A stretch of DNA of 64,000 nt from JANXQG01 sp963719885 (GTDB lineage Bacteria > Planctomycetota > Planctomycetia > Pirellulales > Thermoguttaceae): assembly GCA_963719885.1 (NCBI GenBank), contig CAVRDP010000024.1, positions 1 through 64,000 on the forward strand. Reading direction: 5' to 3'. A model generated the notes under the pieces. That model searched no databases and was not told the DNA's origin. It saw nothing but the letters and a program-made list of their open reading frames with translations. Position numbers and translations under genes: made by a program. Shown one piece after another: positions 17,966-26,958 of this stretch (positions within the stretch are counted from its first letter, which is position 1; each line of letters opens with the position of its first letter).

Positions 17966-18223
17966 CTACCCTCCGACCATCAAGAAGACCGCCAAGGTTG
18001 CCAGCACTGCAAGACCCTGGAAGAGCCGCAGCAACCATTTCGGCTGCGGAACCCGGAACCGCTTGAAGATTATGGCGACCGCCGCAAAAAGGATCGACAA
18101 CGCCAGCCAAATGCCCGTGATTTTGAACATCAACATCCCCGGCTCGACCGCGAGGGCGGATGAGATAGCCAAAGCCACGGCGAAAAGAACGCAGAGATAC
18201 CAGGAGAGATTGACGATGGTCAT
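17966..18223 (-). CDS. Small membrane protein with three predicted helices
   Basis: About 85 residues from the ATG at 18223 (MTIVNLSWYL), chosen over an ATG at 18244 because that would overlap the upstream gene and GGAAGTGCC directly precedes 18223. Hydrophobic segments: LCVLFAVALAISSALAV, ITGIWLALSILFAAVAIIF and LLRLFQGLAVLATLAVFLMV. No family recognised. It lies 10 bases after the GNAT gene on the same strand, so the two are probably cotranscribed. Confidence 0.6.
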   Translation of the reverse strand: MTIVNLSWYLCVLFAVALAISSALAVEPGMLMFKITGIWLALSILFAAVAIIFKRFRVPQPKWLLRLFQGLAVLATLAVFLMVGG

Positions 18224-18233
18224 GGCACTTCCC

Positions 18234-18695
18234 TCACAACCCAAGCTCCATGAAGATCACGTCGGGCAGCGGGTTGTATCTGTAAGGCGAAATTTCGGTG
18301 AACCCCAAGGATCGGTACAGCCCCGCCGCTTCCTTTAACGACGTGAGGCTGTCCAGTCGCATCTTCTGGTAGCCGGATCGCCGAGCCTCTTGGATGATCG
18401 CTTCGGCCAGCTTGCGACCCAGGCCCTTGCCCCGATGCCCTGGCCGGACGTAGAGGCGTTTCATTTCGCAGATGCCGTCGCCCAATTTCCTCATCGCCAC
18501 GCATCCGACAGCCTGATCGTCTTCGATGACCAGGAGCAACTGCCCATCCGGTGGAGCATAATCGCCAGGAAGCCCGTCGAGTTCCTGCTGGAAGCCCTGA
18601 AAGCAAAGGTCGACGCCCAGCCAATCGGTATACTCCACGAACAACTGACGCGCGGCAAGGAGATCGTCGTGGGATTGGGCTTGGACGAGTTTCAT
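18234..18695 (-). CDS. GNAT-family N-acetyltransferase
   Basis: 153 residues covering one GNAT domain. Motif A is EMKRLYVRPGHRGKGLGRKL (R-G-K-G-L-G binds the acetyl-CoA pyrophosphate). Motif B is SLKEAAGLYRSLGFTEISPY. The N-terminus (ARQLFVEYTDWLGVDLCFQG) resembles a common GNAT subgroup in which the acceptor is unknown. First gene of a probable two-gene operon with the membrane protein at 17966. Confidence 0.85.
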   Translation of the reverse strand: MKLVQAQSHDDLLAARQLFVEYTDWLGVDLCFQGFQQELDGLPGDYAPPDGQLLLVIEDDQAVGCVAMRKLGDGICEMKRLYVRPGHRGKGLGRKLAEAIIQEARRSGYQKMRLDSLTSLKEAAGLYRSLGFTEISPYRYNPLPDVIFMELGL

Positions 18696-18876
18696 CGGTC
18701 ACCTCGAAAAGCATTGGCCAGACGACGCTTTACGGCGCGGGGAGAATCTTCAAGAAGATGGGTGGCGCAAATCGCGTCACGGTCTCCTTGCCGGTGCCTA
18801 TAATTGCGTTCCCGGATCGTCCTTGTTAATCTAGAGGGGCAAATGTCCATTCGCAATACCCTGCCCCACCGGAGAA

Positions 18877-20043
18877 ATGAAGCAACCTGCCGTGATTCAC
18901 GCATTCCACCGCACCTCGATCTTACTTGCCGCCTTGCTGTTGTCGACGGAGGCCGCTTGGGCCGCGGACGCCTACCAGCCCGATGCCCACTACAAGCCGA
19001 GCCGCAATCTGTCGCGGTTCTTCGCCAAGATTGCCGCGGGACAACCGGTGGTCGTGATGGGCATCGGTGGCTCGGTGACTGAGGGGCATAGCTGGGCGGC
19101 CATGAGCGCCGAGTGGCTCCAAAAGCAGAATCCGGGCCGCCAGATCCATTATGTCGACGCCGCTTACGGCGGCACTCCGCCCTGGCAGACCGTGTTCCGT
19201 ATGCGCCGCGACGTCCTGCCGCATAAGCCCGACCTCGTGTTCATCGAATATGCGGTCAACTCGTACATGGACAATCCGCGCAACTGGCTCGCGGAAGACG
19301 GACTGATCCGGCAACTGCTGGAGCAGCCGCAACGGCCCGAAATTGTTTTCGTCTACGTCGGCAATGAAAAGGGCGAGCGCGACCTGGAGAAGGTCCAGCC
19401 CGTAGCGCGTCACTATGGGCTGCTGGAAGTGGATGTCCGCAAGCACTTGCAGGGCAAGATCGACGCCAAAGAAGTCGTGTGGAAGGACATTGCCGGCGAC
19501 GCGATCCATCCGAACCAGCGCGGTCATGCGATTTACGCCGAGGCGGTCACGGCCCTTCTGCGGCAGCAGGCTGCCCTGACGAACCCGTCGACGGCCGTGC
19601 CCGCGATGCCGGCCCCCTTTTTTGGCGACGAGTTCACCACGGCGACGCTCCTGCCGATTGCAGCGGCCCAGGCCAGTTCCGAGTGGCGCGTCGTGCAGGC
19701 CCCCGAGTGGACCGGCAAGTTCCTCGACGAGATGTACGTGACCGACTGTCCGGGCGCGACGATGACCATAACGGCCAACACGACAACGCTGGGCATCTAC
19801 ATGCTCCAAACGACCGACTCGGGTCGAATTGCCTGGTCGATTGACGGCGGTCCGACCACGGAAATGGACATCTGGGCGGGCTGGCTGGGGAAAAGCGGCT
19901 TGTACGTGCGCAATTTCCTCTTGGCGACTGGCCTGCCGCGCAAGGATCACGTCCTGAAGCTGACCGTGTTGCCCAAATCGGCGAAGGCTGACGGCAACTG
20001 GATCCGCATCGGCGGATTCTGCGTGACGAACCCCAAGCCGTAA
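18877..20043 (+). CDS. Exported SGNH/GDSL hydrolase with C-terminal accessory domain
   Basis: 388 residues. Signal peptide about 1-30 (ending EAAWAADA). Block I is MGIGGSVTEGHSW (nucleophile S66), block II is AAYGGTPPWQT, block III is FIEYAVNSYMDN and block V is DAIHPNQRGHAIYAE with the Asp-His pair. After about residue 245 a beta-rich domain (TMTITANTTTLGIYMLQTTD and WAGWLGKSGLYVRNFLLATG) resembles the extra domain of carbohydrate esterases. Likely deacetylates a polysaccharide; the substrate is inferred from the family, not shown. Confidence 0.85.
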   Translation: MKQPAVIHAFHRTSILLAALLLSTEAAWAADAYQPDAHYKPSRNLSRFFAKIAAGQPVVVMGIGGSVTEGHSWAAMSAEWLQKQNPGRQIHYVDAAYGGTPPWQTVFRMRRDVLPHKPDLVFIEYAVNSYMDNPRNWLAEDGLIRQLLEQPQRPEIVFVYVGNEKGERDLEKVQPVARHYGLLEVDVRKHLQGKIDAKEVVWKDIAGDAIHPNQRGHAIYAEAVTALLRQQAALTNPSTAVPAMPAPFFGDEFTTATLLPIAAAQASSEWRVVQAPEWTGKFLDEMYVTDCPGATMTITANTTTLGIYMLQTTDSGRIAWSIDGGPTTEMDIWAGWLGKSGLYVRNFLLATGLPRKDHVLKLTVLPKSAKADGNWIRIGGFCVTNPKP

Positions 20044-20672
20044 GGGCCGAAACTGGAAACCAGGCTTGCGAGGATAGTCGCTTATTTCCCGCCCTCAGTC
20101 GTCTTTCTTTTGGCCGGTCTTGTGCTCTTCGATCTCCGCCACCAGATCATCGATCTCCTTGGCGTCGAACTGTTTGGCCAGGACTTGCTGGAAATCGGCC
20201 AGGACCGCGTCCAACCGGGCCAGCGACGCCTCATCGCCGGAGAGGTCCTTCTTGGCCTCGGCGAGACGCGCGGCGACAAGGTCCTGTGCGGCGGGCAGTT
20301 CTTGCAACTGTTTGATCGCTTGCTCCGCCTCGGCGAATTGTTGGGCCGCAATGCGGGCCCTCGCCCGCCCCAATAACATCTGCCGCCGCGCGGCCAGATC
20401 GACTATGCCATCGCGCAAAGCGGCCACGCGACCTTCCAACTCGATGCGGTGCTCGTTGTGGGCCACGGTGGCCGATAGCTGCGGTTCCAGCCCCGGCACG
20501 ATCGGCAGGCGGGCGAGCCACTGGTCTCCATGCTTCACCAGCACGACTTGCAGGACACGGTCCGCGGGCGGTACCGGCAGCGAGCCTTGCCGGTCGGTGC
20601 GGCCCAGAAGAACCGGATTGGCCGCGCCGGGCGGGGAGGCGTACACCTCATAGCCCGACAGAGGTTGCGACG

Positions 20673-20724
20673 CGGGCCCCCTGTACTCAGTGGGCCCCTG
20701 TACTCAGCGGGCCCCTGTACTCAG
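20673..20724. repeat. Three tandem units derived from the 24-bp palindrome
   Basis: CGGGCCCCCTGTACTCAG (20673-20690), TGGGCCCCTGTACTCAG (20691-20707) and CGGGCCCCTGTACTCAG (20708-20724). Unit lengths of 18, 17 and 17 bp add 52 bp, which is not a multiple of three. The insert introduces TGA into the gene at 20095-21736. The units keep GTACTCA and the GGGC end of the palindrome but have lost part of the stem. Confidence 0.8.
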
Positions 20725-20910
20725 GGGAGACGGCCGCTTTCAGGGTCAGAATGCTCGGTCGGCGGGGCGGCACCACGCTCAAGGCCAACACGTCCAGCGA
20801 AGTCTCCCAGCGGTCCGGCAGCGGATCCTGCAATCCGGTCTCCAGCCGGCCGCGAAGTTCGTCCTGGGCGACCTCCTCGACGGTGCAGAAGGTCCAGGGG
20901 ACGGGGACTG

Positions 20911-20976
20911 CGGGCACCCGTCCCATGAGCTGGGTTCCTGTGTACTCACGGGACGGGGAACCCAGCCCATGGTCGG
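20911..20976. repeat. Expanded 66-bp version of the palindrome
   Basis: It begins CGGGCACC and ends ATGGTCGG like the 24-bp element. The middle contains two further inverted-repeat pairs: GAGCTGGGTTCC / GGGAACCCAGCC and CGTCCC / GGGACG, around TGTGTACTCA. The length is exactly 22 codons and the surrounding frame stays open (about AADHGLGSPSREYTGTQLM). Confidence 0.75.
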
Positions 20977-21482
20977 CGGCGGCTTGGCCTTCGGCCGCTA
21001 CGGCCTTCACCGCGAGTCGAAAGACGCCGCCCGGCTTGACCGGGGCCAGCGCCGCGTCGCGCGGCTTGAGGGCCGACGCCCGCAAACGCAGCACGACCCG
21101 GCGATCTTTCAGCACGCTCAGCCGCGCCAAGGGGGCAAAGGCCTCGAAGATCGCAGCCGAACAGGCGTCGGGTAGTTTCAGGAGCTGCGCGAAGCGGTGC
21201 GTAACCGTCGCGCTCCACAGTCCCGTGGCCACGTCCAGCTCGCGGGCTGAAACCTGATAACCGCCCTGCCCCGCCGAGACCTCGACGAGCATGACCTTGT
21301 CGGCGCTGAGCGACTCCTTGGGCAAAACCTCGGCGGTAACGCCGGCCAAGGATGCCGACATCGCCTGTTGCAAGGCCTCGGGCGCCGCTGCGACCGCCAC
21401 GTTCCAGGCCCCGCCCTGCAGCCACGGAATGCTCTCGGCCAATCGGCCTGCCAGTGTGGCCGGCAACTGTCCGCCAAACTCC

Positions 21483-21543
21483 GCGGGCACCCGGTACTCC
21501 GCGGGCACCCGGTACTCCGCGGGCACCCGGTACTCCGGGTCGG
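21483..21543. repeat. Tandem 18-bp units ending in a full palindrome copy
   Basis: GCGGGCACCCGGTACTCC occurs three times in a row (21483, 21501, 21519). The last unit continues into GGGTCGG, completing a 24-bp element at 21520-21543. The 18-bp period keeps the gene frame open and encodes tandem EYRVPA on the minus strand. Confidence 0.8.
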
Positions 21544-21736
21544 CGGTAAAGCCCAAGTATATCTGAATGCGGTACGGGCGGAGTTCCCAGACCGGCTCGG
21601 TCGCGCCCGCCGCAGCGGTTGCCCAGGCCAAGGCGGCAAATGCCCAGCAGATGATCGCAACCACCGGACTGAGTCGAGTAGTGGCTCTGGCCACAATTGA
21701 TGGGACAAATTCAAGACTCAACTCGTTTTTGCCCAT

Positions 21737-21932
21737 CCCGGAGGGACGTTTGAGAATAGCCCAGCGATTTATCGCTGGGTACGAAAGGCGAATGAATCGA
21801 TAGTCCCGGAGGGACGACTGAAGTAGCGTGACGCAGGACATTTCAACCGTCCCTCCGGGACTGGAAAGCCATTGATGAACTCCGCTCCCAGCGATAAATC
21901 GCTGGGCTATTCTCAAATGCCCCTCCGGGGCA
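21737..21932. repeat. Nested inverted repeats between two minus-strand genes
   Basis: A perfect 31-nt inverted repeat (21749-21779 and 21887-21917; arm begins TTTGAGAATAGCCCAGCG) encloses a second perfect pair of 15 nt (AGTCCCGGAGGGACG at 21802-21816 and its complement at 21848-21862). Outside the main arms lie CCCGGAGGGACG and GCCCCTCCGGGG. Each 31-nt arm contains its own palindrome, CCAGCGATTTATCGCTGG. This is an extended cruciform-type structure. No coding frame is supported here. Confidence 0.85.
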
Positions 21933-22500
21933 AAGACACGTTGCCGGTCCATTCACGATCGCCAATTTGTTGCAGGATCTATGGGCAGGGCCACTAGCAG
22001 TGCCATCAGAAGGTATGTCTTGCAACATCATTTTTCGCTCGGGAACTGGAATCCCGGCTTCCACTGTTCGACGTTTTGATACAAGGTCAGCGTCCCCGGT
22101 TCGATGCCCGTGACGTTCCTTCCGGTAGGCAAAGTAATCCGGCAACTGCCAGAGCGGCACGATGGCAATCTCGTCGTGGGCAAGGCGATCGATGCGGCGC
22201 AAGCGGGCGGGGACATCGTTCCATTCGACGGCCTGTTGGAGCTGCCGGAGGGCTTCGCTCATCTGCGCGCTGCACGCTCCCGCCAGACCGTTCTCACCCA
22301 AAACGCGCGGGGCGTCGACCAACGGCTCCCACATTGCCAACTCCACGTACAGCAAATCGACATCCACCGGAACCCGGCCCGGGGCGGCGGGCAGTTCCTT
22401 GAGCTCGACCACGATATCCGCGGCGGCAAGCTGTTGCCGAATGGCCGTGCATGCGATATACGCGATATCATCGGACGGAAATGCAAGTACAAGACTGCCC

Positions 22501-22586
22501 TCACCCCCTGCCCCTCTCCCGGAGGTAGAGGGGAGCTTGTCGGAAGCCGCCGCACCCCCTGCCCCGCTCCCGGAGGTAGAGGGGAG
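22501..22586. repeat. Two copies of a 35-bp interspersed repeat inside the solute-binding protein gene
   Basis: The 35-bp unit CACCCCCTGCCCC ... GAGGTAGAGGGGAGC occurs at 22501-22535 and 22552-22586 with one mismatch. Its inner part is an imperfect hairpin (CCCCTCTCCC / AGAGGGG). On the minus strand the copies encode LPSTSGSGAGG and LPSTSGRGAGG, so they are inserted in frame in a linker. Confidence 0.75.
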
Positions 22587-23165
22587 CACTGCCGTCTGGT
22601 CCTTGCTCCCGGCGGCCAACTCGCGACGGCCAGCTTCGGCCAGGGCCAGGGCCAACCGCGGATCGTAGGGCCATGGCTGGACTTGCGGATCGGAAGCGTA
22701 GCCCAGCGGGTCTTGCGTCGAAGTCGCCACCGGCATCGGACCATGCAGCGGCACGCAGCCGGGCAGCGTATCGCCGCGCAGCAAGCTGCTCCAGGACCGC
22801 CTGGCGATCGATCCCATAAGCCAGCGCGCGGCGGAAAGTACGGTTGGCCGTCAGCGGCTTGCGAGCGTTGGGGACGAGGCAGTGCAGCCGCGGAAGGGCG
22901 TAGGACTGCACGGTCACGGCGGCATCGGCCCGCAGCGACTTGACGTGCCAGGGGTCCACGCGGTCCAGGACCTGGATTTCGCCGCGGCGAAGCGCCGCGA
23001 CACCCGCCGCCCCATCGGCGCAATTCCGCTGGACGATTTCCCTGGGTTGCGTCGGGGTGCGGGCGAAGTAACGCGGATTGAGCACGTAGGTAGTCTCCGC
23101 GGCTGTTGCCTCGGCCCTCACGTACGGACCAGTGCCGGGCGACGTTTGGCCTGCGGTACGTCAGG

Positions 23166-23240
23166 CCGACCAGGGGTACCTGGTGCCCGAGCCTGACGTA
23201 TGGGGTCAGTCAGGCTCGGGCACAATGTACCCGTGGTCGG
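23166..23240. repeat. Two inverted copies of the 24-bp palindrome with an inner hairpin
   Basis: Copy one (23166-23189) is CCGACC, then AGGGGTACCT, then GGTGCCCG. Copy two (23217-23240) is the complementary orientation, CGGGCACAATGTACCCGTGG then TCGG. Between them AGCCTGAC (23190) pairs with GTCAGGCT (23209-23216). Just upstream GGCCTG / CAGGCC (about 23140-23165) makes another hairpin. The cluster interrupts the solute-binding protein gene. Confidence 0.8.
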
Positions 23241-24581
23241 CGGCACATCGAGGAGCGCTTGCGGGCAGGGGCGCCCCTCGACCAGTTCGATGTCAACCTG
23301 ATAGGCGTCAGGCACCGTCACAGCCTCGAAGATTCCGGCCCACTCCGGGCGGTAGGCCGCGCTGGTCCGATCGGCCATGGCCAACAGCCCGCGGGCAACG
23401 TCGCAGGCCGAAATCGCCGCATCGCGTTTGAGGGCGATGGTCAAGCGTCGCCGGGTTTCGTCCGCTTTGACCGCGCCGAAGGGATAAGCGTATTGTCCGC
23501 CCTGGCGGCCGGCGGCGGTGAGCTCGCTGAGCGCGCGGGAGACGAGCCTGGCGTCGCGGCGCGAGACCCAGTCGCTCACGAGTTGCAGGCCATTACCGGG
23601 ACCGACTGGCGATCGATCCGCCGCGGCCTGGCAGACGCCGACGACCACGCGCGGATACTGCTTGTGGATCGCCTCGGCCAACTCCTTGGCGCCATCGAGC
23701 GCCGGCCAGAGCAGCACGACGCGGCGGATCGACGCGGCCGCCTTGCTCAAATCGCCCGACTGCCGGGCCCGCTGGGCGTCGGCCAGGTTCGTGGCGGCCT
23801 CTTCCTTGAGTCGCGTTTCCCATTTCGCCACCAGCGGGTGCTGGGGATAGCAGGCAGCCAGACTGCGCAGCAGCGCGCGGATGGAAGCGTAGTCGGTAGT
23901 CGCCGCATATTGTTCGACCAGCTTCTCGGTCATGGCCCCCATAACGATGTCCAGTTTCGCACGCTGGGGACTGCGGCGGTACAGTTCGCGGAGCACCCCC
24001 AGGGCGTTGCGATATTTCTGTTTGGCGAAGAACGCCTTGGCCTGCTTGAAGAGGAATTCATGGTGGGCTTCGGCCAGCCCCGGCATCCGCGAATAGTTCT
24101 CTTCCAGGAAGCGGAAGTAGTCGTAGGCCCGGTCCAGATTATCCGGCAAATCGTTCGTGCCCGCCAGTTCGTTGGCTTTGTCCAAGAGCATTTGCTCGAA
24201 GAGCACCACTTTGCGGATCGCCCCCCAGGCGACTTCGTATTTCTTGTCCGGCTGATCGACAAGGCGGATGACCAGGTTGGCGTCCGGTTGGGGCTTGGCA
24301 GGCAACCGCCGGTCGGGCAGGTCCAACGGCTTGACCTTCAGCACCGCGCTGCCGTTGTTCTCGTCGAGCGTGATCTGATCGAAGGGGTCCAGCTCGTAGA
24401 GCGGTCCCTCGGCCAAGGCCCGCCCGGCAAGGCCGATGCCGAAGATGGATGCCAGCAGATAGGGAAGGGTCCGCATCATTCGTGGCGTTTGCTTTCGCAA
24501 TTACGCCGAAAAACCTCAAAATCCCAAACTGGCCTTATTCTAAATCAAGGAAACACGATTAGCAATCCGCCGCGAACCCCC

Positions 24582-24878
24582 TTAGGCCAAAACCTGCCGG
24601 AGCCATTTTTGCCAAGCCTGACCCAGCGGCGGCGCCGGCGCGTCTTGGCGGTAGTCGATCTCGCGCTGATAAGGCCCGGCGTTGTAGGTGCGTTGGAAAA
24701 CGGCCTGAAGATCCAGCGGCAGCGGCGGATCGCCCGGAAGCAGCGGGATGGCAATTTCCGGCAAGGGTTGGTTGAGCCGGATCTGATTCTTTACCACACC
24801 AGAGGCGGCCCAGAATTCGCTCAAAATCATCGCTGTGGCCCACTTGCCTCCCCTCTCCTTTTGGGACCGGCGAATCAA
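24582..24878 (-). pseudogene. DUF4058 C-terminal remnant
   Basis: The C-terminal part (LPEIAIPLLPGDPPLPLDLQ followed by AVFQRTYNAGPYQREIDYRQ) matches the end of DUF4058, a planctomycete- and cyanobacteria-enriched family usually about 230-280 residues long. Only about 70 residues of the family are present. Upstream the frame enters inverted-repeat DNA (24863 onwards), so the N-terminal two thirds were replaced or deleted. Function of the family is unknown. Confidence 0.65.
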
Positions 24879-25051
24879 TAACTGTCACAAGTCCGACGTG
24901 GGGTGGCATGGAATAGCGGCTTCGATGCCGCGCAGCCATGTTGGGAGCGGTCGGGACTTCACCACATGCCTGCGCCGCGTCGGAGCGGCTTAGGCATGCC
25001 ACCCGAATCGCGGCATCCCCAAAACTGCGACAGTTATTGATTCGCCGGTCC
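24863..25051. repeat. Nested inverted repeat next to a palindrome copy and a minisatellite
   Basis: The outer arms are GACCGGCGAATCAATAACTG at about 24865 and CAGTTATTGATTCGCCGGTC at 25031-25050. The next pair inward is GGGTGGCATG (24901-24910) and CATGCCACCC (24995-25004). The GGTGGCATGCC motif recurs in the nested structure at 49233-49375. No gene is evident inside. Confidence 0.8.
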
Positions 25052-25062
25052 TTGGGAGAGGG

Positions 25063-25086
25063 CGGGCACCATGTACCCATGGTCGG
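25063..25086. repeat. 24-bp palindrome copy inside another repeat
   Basis: CGGGCACCATGTACCCATGG plus TCGG. The flanks read GGGAGAGGG on the left and TCGGGGTGAGGG on the right. This looks like a GGGAGAGGGTCGGGGTGAGGG-type interspersed repeat split by the palindrome. Confidence 0.85.
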
Positions 25087-25096
25087 GGTGAGGGCG

Positions 25097-25629
25097 TTCA
25101 TCCTTCATCCCTCATCCCTCATCCCTCATCCCTCATCCTTCATCCTTCATCCTTCATCCTTCATCCTTCATCCTTCATCCTTCATCCTTCATCCTTCATC
25201 CTTCATCCCTCATCCTTCATCCCTCATCCTTCATCCCTCATCCTTCATCCCTCATCCTTCATCCCTCATCCTTCATCCCTCATCCTTCATCCCTCATCCT
25301 TCATCCCTCATCCTTCATCCCTCATCCTTCATCCCTCATCCTTCATCCCTCATCCTTCATCCCTCATCCTTCATCCCTCATCCTTCATCCCTCATCCTTC
25401 ATCCCTCATCCTTCATCCCTCATCCTTCATCCCTCATCCTTCATCCCTCATCCTTCATCCTTCATCCCTCATCCTTCATCCCTCATCCTTCATCCCTCAT
25501 CCTTCATCCCTCATCCTTCATCCCTCATCCTTCATCCCTCATCCTTCATCCCTCCGCCTTCATCGCTCATCCTTCATTGCTCATCCTTCATCCTTCATCC
25601 CTCATCCTTCATCCCTCATCCTTCATCCC
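25097..25629. repeat. Heptanucleotide minisatellite of about 530 bp
   Basis: About 76 units of TTCATCC or CTCATCC, mostly alternating to make a 14-bp higher-order period, with runs of a single type at the left end. The reading frames through it are open (period of 7 residues, HPSSFIP) but have no protein-like composition. The last unit supplies the stop codon of the terminase remnant on the minus strand. Confidence 0.95.
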
Positions 25630-26958
25630 TCCTCCATCTCCAAGGGTAGCCGAATACACATCTCCAAGGCGTCCGGCCCGTCGTCGTGATCGCCCAGGGG
25701 AAAATCCATGAGCTGATCGACCAGCAGCCGGCAGCCGGGCGAGTCGGCCTTGAACCGCAACTCGCGATTGAGCACGTACTGGCTCAGCCGGCGGATGCGG
25801 GCGATCTTGCTGAAGCGCCGCGATATCATCTTCCAAATCGACCACCGCAGGGCGTATTTCTCGCCGCACTGCCGCTCAAACTCGTGGACCAGCAATTCCT
25901 GGAACTGTTCGGCCTCGATGCCCACGAAATCAGGTTTTTTCTGCTCGCAGAAGAGCAGCGTTTTGCGGACGAGCTGGTCCAGCACGATGTGGTCCAAAAT
26001 CGCGTCGAACAGGTTGAGCGTGCGGCGGGCCTCCACCCGGGACGCCGTGCGGCCCCAGCGGTCGCTTAGCCGGCAATCGGGGAACAGGTTCCGGTAGGCG
26101 TTGTCGCACATTATCCGCTGCACGTCGCGGTTCATGCTGCTCGCCAGGTCGTTGGTGTGCGAGCTGCCGATCAGCCGCAGTTCCGGGTTCCGCCCCAGGA
26201 CGAACGCCGGGAAGCGGCGGCTCACCAGTTCGCTCTTGCCGTGTTGCGGGGGCAGGAAGATCATCAGCCGCGGGCAAAGGCCCGCCGCCACCCGGTCCAG
26301 CCTCTCCGCCAGCAGCTCGTGGTGCCAGCTCGCCCGGTAGTCCGGCTTGGTGTACTTCGTGAAGTCCAGCAGGTTCGTCCGCGCCCGTTCCATCGCCTCC
26401 AAGTGCCGCTCTGCCCTGGGCAACCACTTCTCGCACTTCGTCAATTGACATCTGATCAAGATCATCTTGGGTCAACTCCTCCCCTTGAATCGGACCTGCT
26501 TCTTCCTCGTTTTCCGCCTCGGCCGGCATTCCCATCTCCTTCAGCAGCTTGGCGGTCGCATCCAGGGCGGCCTGGGCGCGGGTCAGCCAGGCGGGGTTGC
26601 CGGCCTGGGTCTTGGTGCGGAGGGAGCGCTTGTTTTTCGAATCGTCGCCGGCGCAGTCGGTGACCGTGCGAATTTCCTCGTCGGCCTGCGAGCGGTCCAG
26701 GCCCTCCAGCGCCTTGCGGTAGATCGTGTCGTAGCGCTCGTTCAGTTTGTCGATCATTTCCATGGTCTCCTTTACGGATCGCGAGGCACAATCCCGCCGC
26801 AGCGAATTCCGCCAGCGGAGGACGGTCGTCTTGGGTATGCCGACCTTTTCGGCGACCTCCCGGCTGGTATGGCCCTGCAGCGAGAGCCGGGCGATCTCCG
26901 GCAGGAAGGCTTCCTTCCGCTCGCGGGCCTGGGCCAAACGTGAATTGGGTTCTCTCAT
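25623..26958 (-). pseudogene. Prophage terminase remnant: HTH small-subunit-like segment plus large-subunit ATPase
   Basis: From the ATG at 26958: a helix-turn-helix (HTSREVAEKVGIPKTTVLRW, about 30-49) and helical region as in terminase small subunits. Near 26395 the frame shifts into EAMERARTNLLDFTKYTKPD and FLPPQHGKSELVSRRFPAFV, the Walker A region of a phage terminase large subunit. The C-terminus (ADSPGCRLLVDQLMDFPLGD, HDDGPDALEMCIRL) is also family-like, but the ATPase-to-nuclease middle seems missing, giving about 280 residues instead of the usual 450 or more. No other phage genes are present. The end runs into the minisatellite. Confidence 0.65.

Larger units (their letters stand above)
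20095..21736 (-). pseudogene. Secreted protein of unknown function, interrupted by tandem palindromic repeats
   Basis: Read from the ATG at 21736: signal peptide (VVAIICWAFAALAWATAAAG), then an export-type domain without recognised family. The frame hits a stop at 20687 inside three tandem copies of a repeat. It resumes in another frame as SGYEVYASPPGAANPVLLG and ends at 20095 with a charged helical region (IELEGRVAALRDGIVDLAAR, FAEAEQAIKQLQELP). Three repeat blocks lie inside it: 20673-20724 (frame-breaking), 20911-20976 (66 bp, in frame) and 21483-21543 (in frame, encoding tandem EYRVPA). Without the first block the two halves would join, so the repeats probably inactivated the gene. Confidence 0.7.
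22028..24500 (-). pseudogene. Solute-binding protein family 5 (ABC transporter) with helical N-terminal half; broken
   Basis: From 24500 the frame gives a signal peptide (PYLLASIFGIGLAGRALAE), then a TPR-like helical region (RAYDYFRFLEENYSRMPGLA, FFAKQKYRNALGVLRELYRR), then solute-binding family 5 sequence (LTIALKRDAAISACDVARGL). It breaks at a palindrome cluster near 23115-23240 and resumes as ETTYVLNPRYFAR, VAALRRGEIQVLDRVDP and ANRTFRRALAYGIDRQAVLE. It shifts again near 22795 into LLRGDTLPGCVPLHGP and near 22125 to end VTLYQNVEQW-like (LTLYQNVEQWKPGFQFPSEK) at 22028. Family 5 proteins bind peptides or similar solutes. Two shifts are single-base; the palindrome cluster is a true insertion. 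Confidence 0.75.

Noticed and set aside
20044..20094. A terminator after the SGNH gene.
   Set aside because: No stable stem with a T-run is visible in this short gap.
24938..25711. A 257-codon plus-strand frame through the minisatellite.
   Set aside because: It is an artefact of the 7-bp period; the translation is a monotonous repeat with no start region of its own and no family.
26395..26470. Programmed frameshifting between the terminase HTH segment and large subunit.
   Set aside because: No slippery heptamer is evident, and similar single-base shifts occur throughout the window.
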